The notes beneath the pieces are model-generated. The model did not search any database. It saw nothing but the letters and a program-made list of their open reading frames with translations, and was not told the DNA's origin. A DNA stretch of 64,000 nucleotides, taken from contig NZ_JABJVN010000007.1 of assembly GCF_013618475.1 (NCBI RefSeq), forward strand, positions 1-64,000. Direction: 5' to 3'. Positions 52,075 through 60,869 of the stretch are shown in pieces. Positions within the stretch are counted from its first letter, which is position 1, and each line of letters opens with the position of its first letter. The translations under genes were made by a program, and so were the position numbers. The DNA comes from Saccharibacillus deserti. Its GTDB lineage: Bacteria > Bacillota > Bacilli > Paenibacillales > Paenibacillaceae.

Positions 52075-54123
52075 ATGAGAATCTGGTCAAGGGAAGAGCA
52101 GGACGATTATCGCAAACGCCGAACTTTCAACGTGCGGATGAGCCTGTTCTTTTTCACCGTATTTGTCGTATTTGCCATCATTATTGTGCGCACGGCCGCC
52201 CTGCAGTTCGTAGAAGCTCCAAGGCTTCAGAAGGAAGCCGAAGAACGCGCTACGCAGGATATTCCGATGAAGCCGGTCCGCGGCACGATCTTTTCGGCGG
52301 ACAGAGCGAAGCTGGCTTACTCGGAGCCTACGCAGTCGCTCTACATTACGTTTGAGAAGGACTTCAGCAAAGGCCAAGGACTAAAGGAGCGGCCGAAGCT
52401 GGATGCTGTACTTCAAGAGGTTTTGGATACGTTCAACGAAAAAGGAGACCCAACAATCGTTAATCCGACGATGGAGCAGCTGGTCGATAAAGACTTTCTT
52501 GATATGGACAATGTGAACAGCTACGGTTATTCCGCCCGACTTGCCAAAGTAGGTTTGAGTGATGACGAAGTCGCTTACTTCAAAGAAAATAAAAACAAAT
52601 ATAAAGGAATTCTGACGTTCGACGTTGTGGAAGAAACTCTTCGGCGCTACGATCCGGATACGGTCGCCGTTCAGACGATCGGGTATGTGAAAAAATTCGA
52701 CTCGGTAAGCGGAAAAGACAGCAAAATCGATTTTTACAAAAAGATCGCAGCCGGACTCAAAAAACAGAAGGACGAAGGATTGATGTACAGCCGGACGGAA
52801 AATGTCGGATACTTTGGTCTTGAGCAGCAGTACCAGACAGTACTGCGCGGCAAGAACGGTTACCGCAAGATCGGTGTGAGCGCACAGAATACCGCTCAGG
52901 GAGTAGAGGAAGTCGTGGCTCCCGTCAAAGGCAATAATATTTGGAGTACAATCAATAAAAGTATACAGATCCAAACAGAAAAAGCGATGTCTAAACAGTT
53001 GTCGAAGCTGCCCAACGCGATTTCGGCTTCGGCCGTCGCCATGGAGATCGATACCGGCAATGTGGTTGCGATGGCGAATATGCCCGATTTCGATGCGAAT
53101 GTTTATCGGACAGGATCGATCAGCGATGCCAACTACAAAGCCGTAGAATATCTTTACTTAAATGGAGCAATTCGCTCCAAGCCGACCGATGATACAGGTA
53201 AAAAAGCGGAGTCGGTCGTTTATCTCGGCTCCACAATCAAGCCTTTATCGGTATTGATCGGACTGGAAGAAGGACTCATTTCGCTTGGGACGACTTATAA
53301 CGATACCGGAATCGCGGAATACGGCAAAGGCACCGATAAGATCCGTAACGCCGGCAGCCATCCGTACGGTTCTTTAAATCCCATCACAGCCATTGAGCAC
53401 TCATCCAATACGTTTATGGTCAAAAAGATCGGCGAGCCGCTGTATCTCCGTGACGGCGTTAAGTCACTCGAAGTGTGGGATAAATATATGAAAGAGTTCG
53501 GACTTGGCGTCAAAACGGGTATCGATTTGCCGGGTGAGTGGACCGGCACAGCCGATTATTTCGACGCTAACGATGAGAGCAGCACCTTGTCCAAGATGGT
53601 ATTTGCTTCGTTTGGACAAAAAGGAAAATATACGGCGATCCAGCTTGCGCAGTACACGGCGATGCTGGCGAACCGGGGCTCTCGTGTTCAGCCGCATTTG
53701 GTGAGTAAGATTACGGACCCTACAGGAAAAGTCGTCAAACAGGCAAAATATACCGTGCTGAACAAAGTCGATTTTCCTGATTCATATTGGGACGCGATCC
53801 AAAACGGGATGAAAACGAAAGTCGACGATTCGTTCGGGGACTTCGCTTACAAAGATAATTTCGCACGCAAAACGGGAACATCCACGCAGGACGTAAACGG
53901 CCGTCACGTCGACAACGGCGTCTTCATCGCCTACGCTCCGCGCGACAACCCGAAGCTGGCCGTCGCCGTTATGGTGCCGGAAGGCGGATTCGGGTCGGAG
54001 AGCGCCGCGCCGATCGCACGCGCGATTTTTGACGCTTACGACGAAGAGTACGGGCTCGACGGTACTCCGAAGAAAGAAGAAGCTCAAAATGCCGATGGCG
54101 AGGCAGCGGCGAACGGCCAATAA
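52075..54123 (+). CDS. Class B penicillin-binding protein (second of a tandem pair)
   Basis: A 682-residue paralogue of the preceding protein with the same layout: membrane anchor at about 22-42, dimerisation domain, and transpeptidase domain with Ser386 (STIK), Ser443-Ser444-Asn445 and Lys599 (KTGTS). AAGGAGG lies five bases before the ATG. The shared C-terminal block (FIAYAPRDNPKLAVAV) is the most conserved part. Both copies keep all catalytic residues, so both should be active; they may serve different growth modes, for example elongation and sporulation. A terminator follows. Confidence 0.93.
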   Translation: MRIWSREEQDDYRKRRTFNVRMSLFFFTVFVVFAIIIVRTAALQFVEAPRLQKEAEERATQDIPMKPVRGTIFSADRAKLAYSEPTQSLYITFEKDFSKGQGLKERPKLDAVLQEVLDTFNEKGDPTIVNPTMEQLVDKDFLDMDNVNSYGYSARLAKVGLSDDEVAYFKENKNKYKGILTFDVVEETLRRYDPDTVAVQTIGYVKKFDSVSGKDSKIDFYKKIAAGLKKQKDEGLMYSRTENVGYFGLEQQYQTVLRGKNGYRKIGVSAQNTAQGVEEVVAPVKGNNIWSTINKSIQIQTEKAMSKQLSKLPNAISASAVAMEIDTGNVVAMANMPDFDANVYRTGSISDANYKAVEYLYLNGAIRSKPTDDTGKKAESVVYLGSTIKPLSVLIGLEEGLISLGTTYNDTGIAEYGKGTDKIRNAGSHPYGSLNPITAIEHSSNTFMVKKIGEPLYLRDGVKSLEVWDKYMKEFGLGVKTGIDLPGEWTGTADYFDANDESSTLSKMVFASFGQKGKYTAIQLAQYTAMLANRGSRVQPHLVSKITDPTGKVVKQAKYTVLNKVDFPDSYWDAIQNGMKTKVDDSFGDFAYKDNFARKTGTSTQDVNGRHVDNGVFIAYAPRDNPKLAVAVMVPEGGFGSESAAPIARAIFDAYDEEYGLDGTPKKEEAQNADGEAAANGQ

Positions 54124-54162
54124 ACGTCTTTGCCGATTTGGGCAGGAAGGGTTCTGCCGCGG

Positions 54163-54196
54163 AAAAAGCCCGCTTTCTACGGAAAGCGGGCTTTTT
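54163..54196. terminator. Terminator of the PBP cluster
   Basis: AAAAAGCCCGCTTTC and GAAAGCGGGCTTTTT form a perfect stem with the loop TACG and A/T tracts on both sides. Confidence 0.92.
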
Positions 54197-54257
54197 CTCG
54201 TCTTTTTCAACCGGCGGTTCCGACGGGACTTGCTTTTTCCCTTTTTTTATCTTAAAA

Positions 54258-54273
54258 TTTGCCCTAAGGAAAC
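54258..54273 (+). promoter_or_regulatory. MntR operator upstream of the manganese transporter
   Basis: TTTGCCCTAAGGAAAC differs in one base from the Bacillus MntR box TTTGCCTTAAGGAAAC. It overlaps a candidate -35 (TTGCCC, 54259-54264) whose 17-bp-spaced -10 would be TGTAAA at 54282, so Mn-loaded MntR should block transcription. Confidence 0.8.
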
Positions 54274-54386
54274 ATTTTTAGTGTAAAGAAATAAAGAGTC
54301 ACCAAGAAAACAATTTAGCGTATGGAAAAGTTTACAGAGAAAAATCGGAGAACCCGGTATCGGGCCGATTCGGGAAGGAGACCACG

Positions 54387-55334
54387 ATGCACACGAATAA
54401 GAAACGTATGCGAATAAGGTTGATGCTGCCGGCCCTGCTGCTTATGGCTCTGCTGGCCGGCTGCTCCGGCAGCGGCAGCGCGCAGGGGACAAGCGAAGAC
54501 GGCAGGGTGCTCGTCACGGCAACCACCGGCATGATCGGCGATGCGGCCCGGGAAATCGGCGGCGATCTCGTCGAAGTGACGACGCTGATGGGGCCGGGCG
54601 TGGATCCTCATCTGTTCAAAGCTTCGCAGGGAGATATCCGCAAGCTGGACCGGGCGAAGATCGTGTTCTACGGCGGGCTGCATCTGGAAGGCAATATGGA
54701 GCGCATTCTGGAGAAAATGGCGCAGCAGAAAACGGTCGTCGCGGTTACGGAGAATATGCCCAAGGACCGGCTGCTCGGCTCGGAAGGCAGCGAAGAGTAC
54801 GATCCGCATGTGTGGTTCGATGTGAATCTCTGGAAGACGGCGGCCGAATCGGTGCGCGATACGCTTATTGCCGAAGATCCGGCAAACGAAGCGGCTTACC
54901 GCGAGCAGGGCGAACGCTATCTGCGGGAGCTTGAAGAGCTGGATGCCTACGTGCGGGAACGCATGCTGGAAATCCCGGAGAAAGGACGCGTACTGGTGAC
55001 AGCCCATGATGCGTTCGGATACTTCGGTCAGGCTTACGGCGTAGAAGTGGTCGGACTGCAGGGGATCAGCACGGCGGCCGAGTTCGGAGCCCGCGACGTC
55101 AGCGCGCTGCGCGATTATCTGGTCGAACGCGGGATCCAAGCCGTATTCGTCGAATCGAGCCTGCCGGCCCGTTCGATGGAAGCGATCGTAGCGGGTGCCG
55201 CCCGGCAGGGACATGAAGTGGTGATCGGCGGGGAATTGTTCTCCGACGCCATGGGCGAACCGGGAACGCAGGAAGGCACTTATCTGGGAATGATCCGGCA
55301 TAACGCCGATACGATTGCGGAAGCTTTGAAATAA
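54387..55334 (+). CDS. mntA: Manganese ABC transporter binding lipoprotein
   Basis: A 315-residue cluster A-I metal-binding lipoprotein. The signal ends in lipobox LAGC (about residues 23-26). Metal ligands are in PGVDPHLF, EYDPHVWFD, a downstream AHDAFGYF and the C-terminal FVESS region. It captures Mn2+ (possibly Zn2+) and passes it to the MntBCD complex. AAGGAG precedes the ATG. The MntR box upstream is the main reason to call it manganese rather than zinc. Confidence 0.88.
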   Translation: MHTNKKRMRIRLMLPALLLMALLAGCSGSGSAQGTSEDGRVLVTATTGMIGDAAREIGGDLVEVTTLMGPGVDPHLFKASQGDIRKLDRAKIVFYGGLHLEGNMERILEKMAQQKTVVAVTENMPKDRLLGSEGSEEYDPHVWFDVNLWKTAAESVRDTLIAEDPANEAAYREQGERYLRELEELDAYVRERMLEIPEKGRVLVTAHDAFGYFGQAYGVEVVGLQGISTAAEFGARDVSALRDYLVERGIQAVFVESSLPARSMEAIVAGAARQGHEVVIGGELFSDAMGEPGTQEGTYLGMIRHNADTIAEALK

Positions 55335-55369
55335 TAGAGACGGAGAGACCCGGAGGAGGATACACGAAT

Positions 55370-56152
55370 ATGAACAGGGAAACGAAGCGGGAAACGGCCG
55401 CCGCGCCGCTCAGCGTAACAGGCATGACGGTCGCCTATCAGAAAAAAGCCGTAGTTGAAAACGTAAGCTTTACGCTGCCGGAAGGCCGGCTGGTCGCTTT
55501 GATCGGACCCAACGGAGCGGGCAAGTCGACGCTGCTCAAAGCCGTGCTCGGCTTGGTGCCTTCGATCTCCGGCTCTGTCGCGATCTACGGCGATACGTAC
55601 AAAAAGATGCGCAGCCGCGTAGGCTATGTGCCGCAGCGGGAATCGGTCGATTGGGACTTTCCGACGGATGCGCTCGACGTCGTAATGATGGGCCGCTACG
55701 GCCATCTGGGCTGGATCAAACGTCCGGGGCGCAAAGAAAAGGAATTGGCGATGAACACGCTCGAGAAAGTAGGCATGGCCGACTTTGCGAGACGTCAGAT
55801 CAGCCAGCTGTCCGGCGGGCAGCAGCAGCGCGTCTTTCTGGCCCGGGCACTGGCGCAGGAAGCGGATCTGTACGTCATGGACGAGCCGTTCGCCGGCGTC
55901 GACGCCGCAACGGAGAAAGCGATCATCGCGCTGCTCGGCGAACTGAAGCGCGCCGGCAAGACGGTACTGGTCGTGCATCACGACCTGTCGACCGTGGAAG
56001 AGTATTTCGACCATGTGCTGCTGCTCAACAAAAAACTGATTGCCGCGGGTTCTGTCGAGACGACCTTTACGCCGCAGCTGCTGCACGAGACCTACGGAGG
56101 CAAACTTGCGATCGTCAGCTCGGGCGGCCGGGAAGCGCTGGTCGGCGAATGA
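55370..56152 (+). CDS. mntB: Manganese ABC transporter ATPase
   Basis: A 260-residue ABC ATPase with Walker A GPNGAGKST, signature LSGGQQQR, Walker B YVMDEPFAGVD and H-loop VVHHD. It begins 35 bp after mntA, with GGAGGAGG in front. It powers the two permeases that follow. Length and layout match metal-type ATPases (ZnuC/MntB/TroB). Confidence 0.92.
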   Translation: MNRETKRETAAAPLSVTGMTVAYQKKAVVENVSFTLPEGRLVALIGPNGAGKSTLLKAVLGLVPSISGSVAIYGDTYKKMRSRVGYVPQRESVDWDFPTDALDVVMMGRYGHLGWIKRPGRKEKELAMNTLEKVGMADFARRQISQLSGGQQQRVFLARALAQEADLYVMDEPFAGVDAATEKAIIALLGELKRAGKTVLVVHHDLSTVEEYFDHVLLLNKKLIAAGSVETTFTPQLLHETYGGKLAIVSSGGREALVGE

Positions 56153-56240
56153 AGGCGCGGTTCGGTTCGAACGAACGGCCGCAGAACCCGCAGACTGCAC
56201 ATGAATATGCCAGGAAACAGCGGGCAAGGAGGAATGAACG

Positions 56241-57185
56241 ATGCTCGATTGGTTAATCTCGCTCTGGAGCGATCCGAATACGCGCTGGATTCTGTTGGGC
56301 TGCACCCTGCTTGGACTCGGCAGCGGCGTGATCGGCAGCTTTACTTTTCTGCGCCGGGAAAGCCTGCTCGGAGATACGCTGGCGCACGCGGCACTGCCCG
56401 GCGTCTGCGTCGCTTTTATGCTGAATGAAGTGAAATCGGCTTCGCTGTTTCTGCTGGGCGCTTTGTTTGCCGGCATCGCGGCGGTTCTGTGCGTCAGCGC
56501 TATCTCGCGCTGGACGCGCATTAAGTCCGATGCCGCGATGGGCATCGTGCTCACGTTCTTCTTCGGCGTCGGAACCGTCATGCTGACTCATATTCAGCAC
56601 AGCGGCAGCGGCAGTCAAAGCGGTCTGGACAAATATTTGTTCGGGCAGGCGGCCGCTATGGTTACGGGTGACGTCTACCTGCTGATGGGCGTCTCCGTTC
56701 TGCTGATCCTGGCGGCGATGCTGCTGTTCAAAGAATTCAAGCTGATTAGCTTCGATCCGGGCTTTGCCCGGGGAATCGGCCTGCCGGTGGGACTGCTGGA
56801 GCATGCCATGCTGATTCTGACGACGATCGCCGTAGCCGCCGGTATTCAGGCGGTCGGCGTGGTGCTGGTGGCGGCACTGTTGATTACGCCCGCCGCCGCC
56901 GCGCGTTACTGGACGGACCGTCTGCCGGTCATGCTGCTCTATGCCGGCTTGTTCGGGGCTGTGAGCGGAGCTGCCGGCGCGGCGGTCAGCACACTCGGGG
57001 AAGGCATCCCGACAGGACCCGTTACGGTGCTGGCAGCTACGCTGCTGTTCGTGCTGTCGCTGCTGCTGGCTCCGGGCCGGGGATTGATCTCCCGCGGGCT
57101 GCGCCGCCGTATACTCAAAGCCGATTACGCCCGTTCGGCGGAACGCGGAGCGCTTAACGCCGCGGAAGGAGGAAGCCGCAAATGA
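56241..57185 (+). CDS. mntC: Manganese ABC transporter permease
   Basis: A 314-residue permease of the ABC-3 metal family with about eight membrane segments. The conserved start (LGCTLLGLGSGVIGSFTFLRR), LLGDTLAHAALPGV and GVVLVAALLITPAAAA motifs are typical. AGGAGG precedes the ATG. It overlaps the next permease by four bases (ATGA), as co-translated subunits often do. Confidence 0.9.
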   Translation: MLDWLISLWSDPNTRWILLGCTLLGLGSGVIGSFTFLRRESLLGDTLAHAALPGVCVAFMLNEVKSASLFLLGALFAGIAAVLCVSAISRWTRIKSDAAMGIVLTFFFGVGTVMLTHIQHSGSGSQSGLDKYLFGQAAAMVTGDVYLLMGVSVLLILAAMLLFKEFKLISFDPGFARGIGLPVGLLEHAMLILTTIAVAAGIQAVGVVLVAALLITPAAAARYWTDRLPVMLLYAGLFGAVSGAAGAAVSTLGEGIPTGPVTVLAATLLFVLSLLLAPGRGLISRGLRRRILKADYARSAERGALNAAEGGSRK

Positions 57186-58060
57186 TGGATTTCTGGATTA
57201 TTCTTACGGCCGTTCTGGTCGCAAGCGCCTGCTCGATTCTGGGATGTTTCCTGATCCTGCGGCGGATGGCGTTGGTAGGAGACGCGATCAGCCATGCCGT
57301 GCTGCCGGGTATCGCGATCGCGTTTCTGATGAGCGGCACGCGCGACTCCATGTGGATGCTGCTCGGCGCGACCGCATTCGGTCTGCTTACCGTATTCCTG
57401 ATTCAGACGCTGCAGACATCCGGCCTGCAGTCGGACGCTTCGATCGGCATCGTGTTTACCGCGCTGTTCGCGGTGGGAGTCCTGCTGATCAGTCTGAACG
57501 CCCAGCATATCGATCTGGATCTGGACTGCGTCCTGTTCGGCGAGATCGCTTACGTTCCTTGGGATACGTGGACGCTTGGAGGAACCGAAATGGGGCCAAG
57601 GGCCGTCTGGATGCTGGGCATCACGCTTACCGTCATTCTCCTGCTGATCGGATTGTTCTATAAACAGTTCAAGATCTGTGCATTCGACCCGGCGATGGCG
57701 GCGGCGTGCGGTATTCCTGTCCTGCTGTTCCATTATCTGCTGATGGGCCTGGTCTCCATGACGGCCGTTTCTTCTTTTGAGAGCGTCGGTGCCATTCTGG
57801 TTGTCGGAATGCTGATTATTCCGGCGGCGACGGCTTATCTGCTGACGAACCGTCTGGGCGTCATGATCGGTCTGAGCGTCGCGGTCGGCATCGTGTCGGC
57901 AGTCGGCGGTTACCTGGTGTCTTATCTGCTGGACGCGTCGATCGCGGGCTGCATCGTGTCGATGGCTGGCATCCTGTTCATCCTGACCCTGATCTTCTCC
58001 CCGTCGCACGGCCTGATCGTCAAGTTCGCGCGCAAACGCGAAGCGGCAGGTGTTTTGTAA
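57182..58060 (+). CDS. mntD: Manganese ABC transporter permease
   Basis: A 292-residue second ABC-3 permease with about eight membrane segments and the motifs SILGCFLILRRMALVGDAISHAVLPG (split across residues 18-42) and AILVVGMLIIPAATAYLL. It starts inside the mntC stop codon. Having two permease genes matches the mntABCD layout of Bacillus. A terminator follows. Confidence 0.9.
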   Translation: MMDFWIILTAVLVASACSILGCFLILRRMALVGDAISHAVLPGIAIAFLMSGTRDSMWMLLGATAFGLLTVFLIQTLQTSGLQSDASIGIVFTALFAVGVLLISLNAQHIDLDLDCVLFGEIAYVPWDTWTLGGTEMGPRAVWMLGITLTVILLLIGLFYKQFKICAFDPAMAAACGIPVLLFHYLLMGLVSMTAVSSFESVGAILVVGMLIIPAATAYLLTNRLGVMIGLSVAVGIVSAVGGYLVSYLLDASIAGCIVSMAGILFILTLIFSPSHGLIVKFARKREAAGVL

Positions 58061-58080
58061 AAGCGGCCGGATCCAAGCTG

Positions 58081-58113
58081 AGCGTCTTCCCTTTTCGGGA
58101 AGGCGCTTTTTTT
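58081..58113 (+). terminator. Terminator of the mnt operon
   Basis: AGCGTCTTCCC and GGGAAGGCGCT (one G:T) form an 11-bp stem with a 5-nt loop and are followed by T7. Confidence 0.9.
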
Positions 58114-58219
58114 GGTGCTGCGGCATGGGGCGGACAAAGTGGATTTTTGCGGAAAAATCGTGGTACGCTAGAACGGAAAACAGCCGGTCGGCCGGCGGAG
58201 AGAAAAGGGGTTGGAGCGC

Positions 58220-59194
58220 ATGGCACTGAAGATCGGAATCGTGGGAACGGGATGGTTTGCGGGCAAGCACGCGGATATTCTTGCAGCGGCGGAAGGTGTG
58301 GAGATTGCGGGCATCGTCGGCAGCAGCAAAAACAAGGGGGAAGTGTTCGGGATCCGCTACGACGCTTCCGGATATGAAAGCGTATCCGAAATGGCGGATC
58401 GCCAGCAGCTCGACGCCGTCTATATTTGTGTACCGCCCATGGCGCACGGGGAGATCGAACGCGAGCTGATCGAACGGGGCATCCCTTTTCTGGTCGAAAA
58501 GCCGCTGGGTACGGACGCCGAAGTCCCGCAGGATATTCTCGGGTTCATGCGCTTGAAATCGTCGGAGCTGATCACGTCGGTCGGCTACCATTTCCGCTAT
58601 CAGGATAATGTGGATCGCCTGCGCGAAGCGCTGCATCCGGGGCGGATCGGCATGGCGACAGGCATGTGGATGGGCGATATGCCGCAGGCCAAATGGTGGC
58701 GCAGGCAGGAGCAGTCGGGCGGACAGTTCATCGAGCAGACAACGCATATCGTGGATCTGCTGCGCTACTGCGCCGGCGAAGTGGACGAGGTGCAGGCGGT
58801 GTATGCAAGCCGTTTTCCGGAAGAAGAATGGGAGCAGACCAATGTACACGATATCGGAACGGTTACGCTCAAGATGAAATCGGGCGCCGTTGCCAGCATT
58901 TCGAACACCTGCGTGCTGCCTGCGGGCGTCGGTCAGGCGGGACTGTCTTTTTATGCGCGGGAAGGGCTGTGGGAATGGACACCGGGCCATCTGAGCGCGA
59001 CGCGCGCCGAAGAGAAACACGTCTTCGCCGAAGAAAGCGATCCTTATGTGCGGCAGACGGAAGCGTTCCTGTATGCGCTGCGGACCGGCGATCCTTCGCG
59101 GATCCGTTCCGATTACGCGGATGCCTGCAAAACGCAGGAAGTGACGTTCGCCGCCCTGCAGTCGGCACTGTCCGGCCGCAGCATGAAGCTGTAA
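58220..59194 (+). CDS. Gfo/Idh/MocA-family oxidoreductase
   Basis: A 324-residue member, the fifth in the window. The nucleotide loop is IGIVGTGWFAGKH, the EKP motif VEKPLGTD and the substrate motif GGQFIEQTTHIVDLLRYCAG. The ATG at 58220 has GGAG just upstream; a TTG three codons earlier is less likely. Its arrangement is solitary, with terminators on both sides, unlike the clustered copies at 5806-10021 and 27689. Substrate unknown. Confidence 0.86.
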   Translation: MALKIGIVGTGWFAGKHADILAAAEGVEIAGIVGSSKNKGEVFGIRYDASGYESVSEMADRQQLDAVYICVPPMAHGEIERELIERGIPFLVEKPLGTDAEVPQDILGFMRLKSSELITSVGYHFRYQDNVDRLREALHPGRIGMATGMWMGDMPQAKWWRRQEQSGGQFIEQTTHIVDLLRYCAGEVDEVQAVYASRFPEEEWEQTNVHDIGTVTLKMKSGAVASISNTCVLPAGVGQAGLSFYAREGLWEWTPGHLSATRAEEKHVFAEESDPYVRQTEAFLYALRTGDPSRIRSDYADACKTQEVTFAALQSALSGRSMKL

Positions 59195-59280
59195 CCCGGA
59201 CGTTGGCGGCCGGCCGGTACACCGGCTTCGGCTTCGGCCGTTTGCGCAGTCCGGAGTTGGATTTGCCGATCTGACTCAAG

Positions 59281-59314
59281 CCCGTCTTCCGGCTCCGCCG
59301 GAAGACGGGTTTTT
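59281..59314 (+). terminator. Terminator after the oxidoreductase gene
   Basis: CCCGTCTTCCGG and CCGGAAGACGGG form a perfect 12-bp stem with loop CTCCG, followed by TTTTT. Confidence 0.92.
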
Positions 59315-59398
59315 GCCGTTTCGCGTGCGGAAGTTCGAAAGAGGCATCAGCCGGAGCAACAAACAGCGGTGCCCTCTTTTTTCGGCGGCAGGGAGGCT

Positions 59399-59427
59399 TT
59401 GGAGCCCGAATGGAATTGTGATAGAAT
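59399..59427 (+). promoter_or_regulatory. Promoter of the HAD phosphatase gene
   Basis: TTGGAG (59399-59404), 17 bp, TAGAAT (59422-59427), 36 bases before the ATG. Confidence 0.75.
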
Positions 59428-59462
59428 GGCGAGAGCCAACACGTTTTGAAAGGGGCAAAAGA

Positions 59463-60293
59463 ATGACGAGTTACGATTACAAGCTGCTTGCACTCGATAT
59501 GGACGGAACGCTGCTGAACGACGACCATCAAGTCTCGGAAGAGACGGCCAAATGGATTCGCCGGGCGATCAAGGAAGGATTCCATGTTTGTTTGTCTACG
59601 GGCCGCGCCGCCATGCACGCCCTGCCGTACGCGGTAGAGCTGGGGCTGGAGACGCCGATGGTGACGGTAAACGGAAGCGAAGTGTGGAAAGCGCCGCACC
59701 AGCTGCATTACCGCGCGCTGATGGATGTGGAATCGGTCCGGAAGATGCACGCACTGGCGGAAGAATACGGGGTGTGGTTCTGGGCCTACACGACGGAACG
59801 CCTCTACAACCGCGATCAGTGGACGGATAAGCTGGAAGACAAGGAATGGCTGAAGTTCGGTTACAATACGTCCGACCGCGAAATGCTGCACCGGATTCTG
59901 ATGCGGCTTCAGGACATGGGCGGACTTCAGATTACGAATTCGTCGATGGAGAATCTGGAGATCAATCCGGAAGGCATTTCCAAAGCGAGCGGCATCGCGC
60001 AGGTATGCGAACTGCTGGATATCACGATGGAACAGGTCATCGCCGTCGGAGACAGCATGAACGACATCGCGGTTATTGAAGCGGTAGGACTCGGCGTTGC
60101 GATGGGCAATGCCCAGGACGCGGTCAAGCAGATGGCCGACATCGTGGTGGCGAGCAATAACGAGGACGGCATCGTACAGGTAATTCGCGAGTATCTGCTG
60201 GACGGCATGGAGTTCGAGGAGACCGAAACGGACGTATCGGCCTCGCAGGCACCGGCTCCCGCAATCCGGCGCGAAGACGATCCGTCGGCTTGA
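59463..60293 (+). CDS. Cof-type HAD-superfamily phosphatase
   Basis: A 276-residue HAD hydrolase. The nucleophile motif LALDMDGTLLNDD gives Asp12 and Asp14, followed by a C2B cap and the acidic motif GDSMNDIAVIEAVG; the conserved Thr/Ser motif STGRAA is at about 46. Such enzymes dephosphorylate sugar phosphates, pyridoxal phosphate or flavin precursors. The last 30 residues (EETETDVSASQAPAPAIRR) are a polar, Ala/Pro-rich extension. GAAAGGGG precedes the ATG; the frame is open upstream but not supported. Confidence 0.9.
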   Translation: MTSYDYKLLALDMDGTLLNDDHQVSEETAKWIRRAIKEGFHVCLSTGRAAMHALPYAVELGLETPMVTVNGSEVWKAPHQLHYRALMDVESVRKMHALAEEYGVWFWAYTTERLYNRDQWTDKLEDKEWLKFGYNTSDREMLHRILMRLQDMGGLQITNSSMENLEINPEGISKASGIAQVCELLDITMEQVIAVGDSMNDIAVIEAVGLGVAMGNAQDAVKQMADIVVASNNEDGIVQVIREYLLDGMEFEETETDVSASQAPAPAIRREDDPSA

Positions 60294-60333
60294 GGATAGG
60301 CGGCACTAAAGAAAAATCCGGGGAGGGCCTGGC

Positions 60334-60822
60334 ATGGTAGCATTGGATATACTGGGTTGGGTACTGGTGATTGCGCTGTTTATCGTCGGGATGGCGGGAC
60401 TTATTTTCCCGATTCTGCCCGGCGCGGTCGCGATTTATTTCGCCTTTTTCGTCTACGGTTGGTTCTTCTCGTTCGGCGAACTGACGGTCTGGTTCTGGAT
60501 TATGCAGACGGTGATCTTCGTCGCGCTGATCGTGGCCGATTACGTGGTGAGCGCCTGGGGGACCAAGAAGTTCGGCGGTTCCAAGCTGTCGATTCAGCTC
60601 AGCACGGTCGGCTTGATTCTCGGCCCGTTCGTCATTCCGGCATTCGGCCTTATCCTCGGCCCGTTTATCGGGGCGGTGATCGGCGAGCTGATTCACGGAT
60701 CGAACTTCAAGCAGGCGCTGCGCGCAGGCTGGGGGGCCTTGATCGGGCTGCTCAGCAGTACGCTCGTCAAAGGGATTCTGCAGGTTGTCATGATTGTCAT
60801 CTTTATCATATGGATCGTGTAA
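60334..60822 (+). CDS. DUF456 membrane protein
   Basis: A 162-residue protein of five or six hydrophobic segments. Two Gly-rich repeats, GLIFPILPGAVAIY and LILGPFVIPAFGLILGPFIGAVIGE, and the C-terminal LRAGWGALIGLLSSTLVK are characteristic of the DUF456 (YqgC-like) family, function unknown. A GGGGAGGG site precedes the ATG. It sits 40 bp after the HAD gene and 48 bp before a flippase gene, probably one transcription unit. Confidence 0.85.
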   Translation: MVALDILGWVLVIALFIVGMAGLIFPILPGAVAIYFAFFVYGWFFSFGELTVWFWIMQTVIFVALIVADYVVSAWGTKKFGGSKLSIQLSTVGLILGPFVIPAFGLILGPFIGAVIGELIHGSNFKQALRAGWGALIGLLSSTLVKGILQVVMIVIFIIWIV

Positions 60823-60869
60823 GGAAGCCGCTTGCGGCTTTTTTTACGGGGGAAAGAAGGGAATAGGTT

